5,974 nucleotides of DNA from an uncultured Oribacterium sp. (GTDB lineage Bacteria > Bacillota > Clostridia > Lachnospirales > Lachnospiraceae). The translations under genes and the position numbers were made by a program. The stretch lies in the NCBI GenBank assembly GCA_938030845.1, contig CALHIC010000337.1:1-5974 (forward strand). Reading direction: 5' to 3'. The notes under the pieces are model-generated. The model made no database searches and was not told where the DNA came from. It saw only the letters and a program-made list of their open reading frames with translations. Positions 1-5,379 of this stretch are shown here, piece after piece (the first letter of the stretch is position 1; the number at the start of each line of letters is the position of its first letter).

Positions 1-59
1 GTACTGCTATGTGGCGAGGCTAGCGGGAGCGTGCCCCGTTTCAGACCTATATTGCTTAG
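1..59. other. GC-rich intergenic patch of unknown identity at the window edge
   Basis: Positions 1-47 are clearly richer in G and C than the AT-rich stretch at 48-117 and contain CGGG/CCCG arms at 24-27 and 35-38 plus the hexamer palindrome GCTAGC at 19-24. No convincing coding region fits: short open frames are present on the plus strand, but the translations look unlike any family I know. It may be the edge of a structured RNA or of a neighbouring gene cut by the window. Confidence 0.3.
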
Positions 60-76
60 AAAATCATTTTGATTTT
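60..76. repeat. AT-rich inverted repeat after the last gene, possible weak terminator
   Basis: AAAATCA / TGATTTT are perfect 7-base arms around a 3-base centre, starting 41 bases past the oadA stop. Only one G-C pair is present in the stem. Reading the minus strand, the repeat ends in UUUUCUAAG, so it could act as a feeble terminator. On the plus strand it is followed by one more T. No stronger terminator is visible before the window edge. Confidence 0.3.
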
Positions 77-117
77 TACAGTCTCTTCGATTTGTTTTGT
101 ATTTCTTCTACCTCGTA

Positions 118-1515
118 TTACACCGGGTAAGCTTTATTTTCTTTGTCCGCGTTCTTTAACGCGATGCCGGATTTCTGGGCATCTCTGTACTGGAAGAAGT
201 CCTTGGCCACCTGAGGGAATAATGCGTAAGACAGTACGTCCTCCGGTTGCTGTGTCCACTCCTTACATTCTTCCTTAAACTGCTCAAGCTGTGGCGGAAT
301 GTGGTCTGCAGGGCGATCTGTCATCTGCTTCTCTCCCTTTAAGACCTTCTTCAGCATTTCTTCGTCCATCGGCTTTACGGTTCTACCGAACTCTCCGGCA
401 ACCAGCTTGTATGACTCCTTGGGAACCATCTTATAACGCTCTCCGGTAATCACATTCATTACCGCCTGTGTTCCTACAATCTGAGAAGAAGGAGTAACCA
501 GTGGCGGCTCTCCAAAGTCCTTACGCACTCTTGGAACCTCCTCCAAAACCTCCTGTAGCTTCTCGTCTTTTCCTGCCTGATGAAGCTGGGAAATCAGGTT
601 GGATAACATTCCTCCCGGAACCTGATACTTTAAGGCCTTGATATCTACCCCCAAAACCTTTGTGGAAAGGAGGCCGGACTTGATACACTCCTCCCGGTAG
701 GGCTGGAAATAGTTGGAAATCTCGATGAGCTTGTCCAGGTCAAGTCCTGTATCATACTCTGTTCCCTGTAAAGCTGCCACCATAACCTCTGTAGATGGCT
801 GGGAGGTTCCCATAGCCAGGGGAGTGGATGCGGTATCAATAATATCCGCTCCTGCTTCGATAGCCTTTAAATAGGTCATGGAAGCCATACCGGAGGTATA
901 GTGGGTATGCATTTCGATAGGAAGTGAAGTTCCTCTCTTTAAAGCGGCAACAAGCTCTGTAGCCTCCTTCGGAAGAAGTAATCCCGCCATATCCTTAATA
1001 CATAGGGAATCCGCACCGAGATTTTCTACATCTCTTGCCAGATTCTCCCAGTATTCCAGGGTATAAGCATCTCCCAGTGTATAGCAAAGGGCAATCTGGG
1101 CATGTCCCCCTTCTTTTCTGGTGGCCTTTACGGCAGTTTCCAGATTTCGAATATCATTTAAACAGTCGAAAATACGAATCACATCAATGCCGTTGGCGAT
1201 GGATTTTTCTACAAAGTACTCCACCACATCATCTGCATAGTGATTGTAGCCTAAGATATTCTGTCCGCGGAACAACATTTGCAGCTTCGTATTCTTAAAA
1301 TGTCTTTTCAACATCCGAAGTCTTTCCCAGGGATCTTCCTTTAGGAAACGCAGGCAGGCATCAAAGGTTGCTCCTCCCCAACATTCCACCGCATGGTATC
1401 CTACCTGGTCCATCTTGTCCAAAATAGGCTCCATTAATTCACTGGGCATTCTTGTGGCAATCAAGGACTGATGTGCGTCTCTCAGCACGGTCTCCGTAAT
1501 CTTAACTTTTGCCAT
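118..1515 (-). CDS. oadA: 5S/OadA-type carboxyltransferase (oxaloacetate decarboxylase alpha or pyruvate carboxylase subunit B-like), no biotin domain
   Basis: This 465-residue TIM-barrel carboxyltransferase belongs to the group that moves CO2 between oxaloacetate and biotin, giving pyruvate. The barrel begins at once with VKITETVLRDAHQSLIATRM (4-23), and the metal and catalytic residues are visible. Asp13 lies in LRDAHQS, Lys174 in CIKDMAG (172-178) is the expected carboxylated metal-ligand lysine, and His203 and His205 lie in MHTHYTSG (202-209). GGATFD (47-52), LFRGQN (81-86) and RIFDCLND (114-121) are also conserved. The remainder, to about residue 445, is the usual post-barrel domain ending in FPQVAKDFFQYR. 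Klebsiella-type OadA continues for more than 100 residues into a linker and biotinyl domain. Here the protein stops at a polar tail, as in transcarboxylase 5S, and the biotin is on the separate carrier. AAAGGGG at 1521-1527 precedes the ATG, 12 bases after the oadB stop. It is the last gene of the operon. A pyruvate carboxylase B role is possible but no biotin carboxylase is nearby. Confidence 0.92.
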   Translation of the reverse strand: MAKVKITETVLRDAHQSLIATRMPSELMEPILDKMDQVGYHAVECWGGATFDACLRFLKEDPWERLRMLKRHFKNTKLQMLFRGQNILGYNHYADDVVEYFVEKSIANGIDVIRIFDCLNDIRNLETAVKATRKEGGHAQIALCYTLGDAYTLEYWENLARDVENLGADSLCIKDMAGLLLPKEATELVAALKRGTSLPIEMHTHYTSGMASMTYLKAIEAGADIIDTASTPLAMGTSQPSTEVMVAALQGTEYDTGLDLDKLIEISNYFQPYREECIKSGLLSTKVLGVDIKALKYQVPGGMLSNLISQLHQAGKDEKLQEVLEEVPRVRKDFGEPPLVTPSSQIVGTQAVMNVITGERYKMVPKESYKLVAGEFGRTVKPMDEEMLKKVLKGEKQMTDRPADHIPPQLEQFKEECKEWTQQPEDVLSYALFPQVAKDFFQYRDAQKSGIALKNADKENKAYPV

Positions 1516-1527
1516 ATTTTCCCCTTT

Positions 1528-2676
1528 CTATTTCACTCCAAACACAGCCATAAAGATTCCTGCTGCAACCGCCGTTCCGATAACCCCTGCCACATTTGGT
1601 CCCATGGCATGCATTAAAAGGAAGTTGGTTGGGTCTGATTCCGCTCCCACCTTTTGGGATACTCTTGCCGCCATAGGCACTGCGGAAACGCCTGCGGAAC
1701 CGATTAACGGATTAATCTTCTTTCCGGAAGCATAGTACATCACTTTTCCGAGAAGTACACCTGCCGCTGTTCCGAAGGCAAAGGCTACCAGTCCCAAGAA
1801 AACAATCTTTAAGGTATTTACATTTAAAAAGGCTTCTGCGGAGGTGGTTGCTCCTACAGAGGTTCCCAGTAAAATAACCACAATATACATCATGGCATTT
1901 GCCGCAGTATCCGTTAACTGCTTTACCACACCGGATTCTTTAAACAGATTTCCCAGCATCAGCATACCTACAAGGGGGGCTGTGGTGGGTAAAATCAAAC
2001 AAACCACAATGGTTACCACAATGGGGAACAGAATTTTTTCCAGCTTGGAAACCGGTCTTAACTGCTCCATCTTACACATCCGCTCTTCCTTAGTGGTTAA
2101 AGCCCGCATAATAGGCGGCTGGATGATAGGAACCAAAGACATATAGCTGTATGCCGCAACCGCAATAGGTCCCAGTAATGCTGTCTGTCCCAGCTTATTG
2201 CAAAGGAAGATAGAGGTTGGACCGTCCGCTCCTCCGATGATGGAAATTGCCGCAGCCGCCGCTCCGTTAAAGCCAAGGAAAATGGCAATAAAGTAAGCTG
2301 CATAAATACCGAACTGTGCCGCCGCTCCCAGTAAGAAGCTGATGGGGTTGGCAATCAACGGGGAGAAGTCCGTCTGGGCTCCCACTCCCAGGAAAATCAA
2401 AGACGGTAAAATGGTCCATTCATCTAAACGGAAGAAATACCATAAAAGTCCCCCGGTTCCATTGATGGACTTTTCCGGGCTTAACATAATATCCGGATAG
2501 ATATTTACCAAAAGCATTCCGAAAGCAATAGGTACCATCAATAAGGGCTCAAAGCCCTTGGCAATTCCCAGATACAGGAAAACCAGGGCAACAAGAATCA
2601 TCAGGTAATTTCCAGGAGTTAGATGAAAGAAGGCCGTTTGCTGTAGTAGATTGGATAAGGTCTCTACTATATTCAT
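1528..2676 (-). CDS. oadB: Na+-translocating decarboxylase beta subunit (carboxybiotin decarboxylase, OadB/MmdB/GcdB)
   Basis: This 382-residue integral membrane protein decarboxylates carboxybiotin and couples the reaction to export of Na+. Its length is close to that of GcdB/MmdB-type members. Hydrophobic segments run through most of the protein, roughly nine to ten in all. Family hallmarks are intact: FLGVGAQTDFSPLIANP (95-111), GGADGPTSIF (148-157) with Asp151, and NPLIGSAGVSAVPMAARVSQ (322-341). In the last motif Asn322 and Ser331 have the same nine-residue spacing as the Na+-site residues Asn373 and Ser382 of Klebsiella OadB, and Asp151 corresponds to Asp203 there. A final LMHAMGPNVAGVIG motif (354-367) is also typical. 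It therefore looks fully functional. AGGAGG at 2685-2690 with an 8-base spacer fixes the ATG. The gap after the biotin carrier gene is 22 bases, the largest inside the operon. Which acid feeds the pump cannot be read from this subunit. Confidence 0.95.
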   Translation of the reverse strand: MNIVETLSNLLQQTAFFHLTPGNYLMILVALVFLYLGIAKGFEPLLMVPIAFGMLLVNIYPDIMLSPEKSINGTGGLLWYFFRLDEWTILPSLIFLGVGAQTDFSPLIANPISFLLGAAAQFGIYAAYFIAIFLGFNGAAAAAISIIGGADGPTSIFLCNKLGQTALLGPIAVAAYSYMSLVPIIQPPIMRALTTKEERMCKMEQLRPVSKLEKILFPIVVTIVVCLILPTTAPLVGMLMLGNLFKESGVVKQLTDTAANAMMYIVVILLGTSVGATTSAEAFLNVNTLKIVFLGLVAFAFGTAAGVLLGKVMYYASGKKINPLIGSAGVSAVPMAARVSQKVGAESDPTNFLLMHAMGPNVAGVIGTAVAAGIFMAVFGVK

Positions 2677-2698
2677 GAAAATATCCTCCTATCCTAAC

Positions 2699-3076
2699 TT
2701 ATGCGTTTAAGCTGGCCAATTTCGCACCGGATTCCACGCTGTCTCCCACCTTTACGTTAATGCTTGCTACAACACCATCCTGTGGAGCTACAATGTCGTT
2801 TTCCATCTTCATGGCTTCCAAAACAAGAAGTACGTCTCCCGCCTTTACACTATCTCCTTCTTTCGCCTTTACCGCAAGAATCTTTCCGGGCATAGGCGCG
2901 GATACTGCCACATTGCCTTCCTTGGCAGCAGATGCTGCAGGTGCGGAGGCTACAGGAGCAGAAGCTGCAGGCGCGGATTTCTCCACTGCCTTTGGAGCGG
3001 AAACAACACCGCCGTTTTTCTCCTCTACTGTTACATCATAAGCTACACCGTTTACTGTAATTGTATACTGCTTCAT
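2699..3076 (-). CDS. Free-standing biotin carboxyl carrier protein (1.3S / MmdC / GcdC-like)
   Basis: This 125-residue carrier holds the biotin that shuttles CO2 between the carboxyltransferases and the OadB pump. Residues 1-20 (MKQYTITVNGVAYDVTVEEK) match the short N-terminal strand region of transcarboxylase 1.3S and similar carriers. Residues about 25-51 are a flexible Ala/Pro/Ser linker with near-repeats of SAPAA/SAPVA. Residues about 56-125 are the biotinyl domain, with SAPMPGKI (59-66), the biotinylation motif EAMKMEN (87-93; Lys90 is the modified residue) and the second half-repeat ending in ASLNA. The gene begins 9 bases after the OadG stop, and TAAGGAG there combines that stop with the ribosome site. 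A separate carrier is expected because neither carboxyltransferase in this operon carries a biotin domain. The holoenzyme synthetase (BirA) must be encoded elsewhere. Confidence 0.93.
   Translation of the reverse strand: MKQYTITVNGVAYDVTVEEKNGGVVSAPKAVEKSAPAASAPVASAPAASAAKEGNVAVSAPMPGKILAVKAKEGDSVKAGDVLLVLEAMKMENDIVAPQDGVVASINVKVGDSVESGAKLASLNA
2924..2977 (-). repeat. Ala/Pro/Ser-rich linker-coding repeat in the biotin carrier gene
   Basis: Codons 34-51 of the carrier encode imperfect SAPAA / SAPVA / SAPAA units, with degenerate DNA repeats rich in GCAGMAGCTGC-like text. Such linkers in biotin and lipoyl carriers give the domain reach between active sites and often vary in length between strains. 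Confidence 0.6.
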
Positions 3077-3085
3077 AATCTCTCC

Positions 3086-3883
3086 TTATCTCCGTCTTCT
3101 AATCGAACGAACCACCAGACCGTTGTTTAATTCCTTGGCATCCTTAAAAGGATTTTCCACGACCTGCTCCGCTTCATAGGCCTCAATAGCCGCCATCATT
3201 ACAATGCTTAATACATCCTCGGGGATACCTTCTTCTTTTTCTATAACAGGAACCACACGCTTAGGAACTTGCTTTTCTACCGCCTTAGCTGTAGGAGCCG
3301 GCATCTTTCTCTTAGCCTTTTTCTCTTGGTGCTTTTCTTCCCAAATGTGAATGTACTTAAAGAGGCTGATAATCCAAGCAATGAAAATGAGTACCGCAAA
3401 AACCATTCCCATTCCCACCAACAGGTTCTGTCCGGCGGAAGCCATCTTCTCTTCCATACTGTACTCCGGAACAAAACTCATGGAGGTAAAGCCGCTATAA
3501 TCCTCTTTTAAGGATGCATCAAAGTCTAATTTTCTTTTTTCGAACTGTGCCACAAGATGGAACTTGTATTCTCCATTCTCTTTTGTGACAATGTTCTCCT
3601 TGACCTCCTGAAATTCTCCAAGCTCCTCTTTATCATTCTTGAAATTATTTAAGGCATTATAGAGAACCTCTTCCTTAGCCTTGTAGGCCTCCTGAATCCC
3701 CTGATTAAGACTACTCTCATCCTGGGTTACCATAGAGGTAAAGTACTGCTCTATCGTTTGTTCAAGTTCAGCCGATGTGGAAGGATCCAAGGCTTCCGCT
3801 TCCACAGTCTGCTTTCCGCAGGAAAGTAAAAAGAAGGACAGAAGCAAAGTACAGAGGAGGAATATTTTCTTTATTTTCTTCAT
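3086..3883 (-). CDS. oadG: OadG-type gamma subunit of a sodium-pump decarboxylase, with an N-terminal lipoprotein domain
   Basis: This 265-residue protein is an enlarged gamma subunit; the classical OadG has only about 80 residues. Residues 1-22 form a lipoprotein signal peptide, with lysines, a hydrophobic core and lipobox LLSC (Cys22 as the lipidation site). Residues about 30-145 form a charged extracytoplasmic domain reminiscent of the DUF3887-type domain. A single membrane helix follows at about 153-176 (NLLVGMGMVFAVLIFIAWII), then a basic cytoplasmic linker. The C-terminus is OadG-like: DVLSIVMMAAIEAYEAE (223-239) and GLVVRSIRRRR (255-265). In known complexes OadG holds the carboxyltransferase to the OadB pump, so the topology fits, with the C-terminus inside. 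The start is set by TAGGAGGGGAAAATG, where the upstream gene's stop is part of the ribosome site; the gap is 9 bases. The function of the outer domain is unknown. Confidence 0.82.
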   Translation of the reverse strand: MKKIKKIFLLCTLLLSFFLLSCGKQTVEAEALDPSTSAELEQTIEQYFTSMVTQDESSLNQGIQEAYKAKEEVLYNALNNFKNDKEELGEFQEVKENIVTKENGEYKFHLVAQFEKRKLDFDASLKEDYSGFTSMSFVPEYSMEEKMASAGQNLLVGMGMVFAVLIFIAWIISLFKYIHIWEEKHQEKKAKRKMPAPTAKAVEKQVPKRVVPVIEKEEGIPEDVLSIVMMAAIEAYEAEQVVENPFKDAKELNNGLVVRSIRRRR

Positions 3884-3892
3884 TTTCCCCTC

Positions 3893-5266
3893 CTAGTTGC
3901 TTCCGAATTTTTTATGAAAATCAAAGTTAGCCTTTCCGTATAACATTTCAAAGGCGGAAATAATTCTTTGACGGCTTTCCTCCGGTAAAATCAAATCATC
4001 CACATATCCTCTCTTTGCCGCCGCTAAGGCAGAAGATTTCTCCGCTAAAAATTTCTTACTTTCCTCTTCTCTCTCTGAAGCGGATTTTTCAGGATACAAA
4101 ATATCCGCTGCGTACTTGGCATCCATAATGGAAATCTCAGACTCAGGATATGCATAAACCAAGTCCACCCCCAGACCCTTGCTGCCAATCGCCGCTCCTG
4201 CGGAACCGACAGCCTTCTTCACGAGGCTCACCATAGGCACGGAAACATTTCCATAGATGGAAAGAAGACTTGCCATAGCCTTTGCCATGTGCTTTTCATT
4301 GCAAGAGCAGTTTTCAAATCCCGGCACATCACACAATGTCAGGATAGGAATAGAATAGCTATTACAGAAGCGAAGGAATTGATCCATCTTTTCCACTGCC
4401 TTCCAATGTAGAGGCTCACCATTAGTAGCCACTGCGCCCACAGTCTGTCCATTTAAGGAAATAAAGGCAGTAACCGCCCCTTCTCCAAAATGAGACTTTA
4501 CTTCAAAGATTCTTCCTTCATCCGAAAGAGTTTCCAGTGCCTCTCTCGGTGCCAATGCAAAGAAGCCCTCCACACTGCGGTTTAAGCTGTCTTCCACATC
4601 CTCCTGATAAGCGGCATCTTCATTATTGGCAGGCAAAAAGGCAAACGCCTTACGGACTTCATCAAAAATCTCTTCTTCCGTCCCGTAAAAATCAAGATTT
4701 CCCTGCTTAGCCTGAGACTCTGCTTTCGCAAAAGCCTCATCCTTATTGCCCTCCACCCCGTCAGGAGCGGTAAGAAATAATCTGGCCTCCTCTTTTTCCA
4801 TAAAGGAAAAGTCGGAAAGAGAAGGAAGAATGGCAAGACCTCCTCCTACCTGTCCAAAAATCACGGTATATTGAGGAATCAATCCCTTTGCCTTTGCCTT
4901 TTTCTCGTAAATGGTGGAAAGGGCAAAAATAGCATCTGTAGCTTCCGGAATACGAAGTCCGCTGGAATCCAGTAATTCCACCACAGGGCACCCCATCTTC
5001 ATGGCTGTATCATAGAGACTTGCAATCTTCTTTCCATGCATCTCTCCAATGCTTCCGGAAAGTACCTCTCTGTCTTGTGCATAAATATATACCGGCTTAC
5101 CGGAAATACTGCCATACCCACAAATGACTCCATCTGATGCTTCCTGTTTTTCTCCGGCATTAAAATCCGTACTTCTGCTGCAAACATGGGCACCGATTTC
5201 CACAAAACTGGATTCATCCAGCAAGGCCTCTATACGCTTCCTTGCCAAAGAGTTACGCTGATCCAT
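3893..5266 (-). CDS. 12S/MmdA-type carboxyltransferase subunit, short and divergent
   Basis: This 457-residue protein has the crotonase-like carboxyltransferase fold of the methylmalonyl-CoA decarboxylase alpha / transcarboxylase 12S / propionyl-CoA carboxylase beta family. In other members these subunits transfer CO2 between an acyl-CoA and biotin. It starts directly at the conserved ARKRIEALLDESSFVEIG block (residues 8-25), lacking the first few tens of residues usual in members of about 510 residues. The N-terminal half carries DGVICGYG (45-52), AQDREVLSGSIGEMHGKKI (63-81), SSGLRIPEA (101-109) and GQVGGGLAILPSLSDF (138-153). The C-terminal half carries VGAVATN (276-282), CDVPGF (312-317), KKAVGSAGAAIGSKGLG (350-366) and EISIMDAKYAADIL (377-390). 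Several usual glycines and the PG..QE loop are changed, so the substrate is uncertain. The ATG is supported by GGAGG at 5273-5277 with a 6-base spacer. It is the first gene of the operon, and its stop overlaps the next gene's ribosome site. Confidence 0.85.
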   Translation of the reverse strand: MDQRNSLARKRIEALLDESSFVEIGAHVCSRSTDFNAGEKQEASDGVICGYGSISGKPVYIYAQDREVLSGSIGEMHGKKIASLYDTAMKMGCPVVELLDSSGLRIPEATDAIFALSTIYEKKAKAKGLIPQYTVIFGQVGGGLAILPSLSDFSFMEKEEARLFLTAPDGVEGNKDEAFAKAESQAKQGNLDFYGTEEEIFDEVRKAFAFLPANNEDAAYQEDVEDSLNRSVEGFFALAPREALETLSDEGRIFEVKSHFGEGAVTAFISLNGQTVGAVATNGEPLHWKAVEKMDQFLRFCNSYSIPILTLCDVPGFENCSCNEKHMAKAMASLLSIYGNVSVPMVSLVKKAVGSAGAAIGSKGLGVDLVYAYPESEISIMDAKYAADILYPEKSASEREEESKKFLAEKSSALAAAKRGYVDDLILPEESRQRIISAFEMLYGKANFDFHKKFGSN

Positions 5267-5290
5267 AATCTTCCTCCATTTCTATTTTGG

Positions 5291-5303
5291 GGGCAAATTG
5301 CCC
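5291..5303. promoter_or_regulatory. Perfect 13-bp palindrome in the operon leader (operator or small leader hairpin)
   Basis: GGGCAAATTGCCC has two 6-base arms (GGGCAA / TTGCCC) around one central base. It lies about 8 to 20 bases downstream of the predicted transcription start and 13 bases upstream of the GGAGG ribosome site at 5273-5277. As DNA it looks like a dimeric repressor site. As RNA it could form a 5-bp stem with a 3-base loop. No U-run follows, so it is not an intrinsic terminator. Confidence 0.45.
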
Positions 5304-5317
5304 TTTTAACATGGCTT

Positions 5318-5346
5318 ATTGTAAACGATAGCAAAATCTAATTCAA
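5318..5346 (-). promoter_or_regulatory. Predicted sigma-A-type promoter of the decarboxylase operon
   Basis: Reading the minus strand, a -35 box TTGAAT (5346-5341) is followed by exactly 17 bases and a -10 box TACAAT (5323-5318). The -35 matches TTGACA at 4 of 6 positions and the -10 matches TATAAT at 5 of 6. Transcription would start near 5311, giving a leader of about 45 bases before the ATG at 5266. It lies in the only gap in the window large enough for an operon promoter, between the rsmF-like stop and the first decarboxylase gene. No convincing terminator for the upstream gene is visible, so some read-through is possible. Confidence 0.7.
5320..5333 (-). promoter_or_regulatory. CcpA box (cre)-like sequence overlapping the -10 region
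   Basis: The minus-strand sequence TGCTATCGTTTACA agrees with the degenerate cre consensus TGWAANCGNTNWCA at 12 of 14 positions, including the central CG and both outer TG/CA ends. The two mismatches are both in the left half. It lies across the spacer and -10 box, where CcpA binding would repress. This is a degenerate consensus and the match is judged by eye, so it is a candidate for carbon catabolite repression only. Confidence 0.35.
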
Positions 5347-5379
5347 GCCAAAGAAATAACAAACTTTTAATATATGCTT

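Noticed and set aside
24..38. CGGG/CCCG hairpin as a rho-independent terminator of the operon.
   Set aside because: The stem is only four pairs and no T-run follows on either strand.
1..47. Loose resemblance of the plus strand to the 5' part of Gram-positive signal recognition particle RNA (GCTA..GTGGCGAGG..TAGCGG..TGCCC).
   Set aside because: The match is from memory, has several gaps, and the conserved core (GGTCAGGTCCGGAAGGAAGCAGC-like) is not present downstream; the sequence turns AT-rich instead.
2..130. Plus-strand open frame running from the window edge into the end of the oadA-like gene.
   Set aside because: The translation is rich in Cys, Tyr, Phe and Ser with no family likeness, part of it is antisense to oadA, and no start is visible.
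1844..2146. Open frame of about 100 codons on the plus strand opposite the OadB gene.
   Set aside because: It lies wholly antisense to a highly conserved membrane protein gene, has no ribosome site worth noting and no recognisable domain; other antisense frames in the operon were dismissed for the same reason.
118..5266. Interpretation of the operon as an ATP-dependent acyl-CoA or pyruvate carboxylase.
   Set aside because: No biotin carboxylase gene is present, while OadB and OadG, which belong to sodium-pumping decarboxylases, are.
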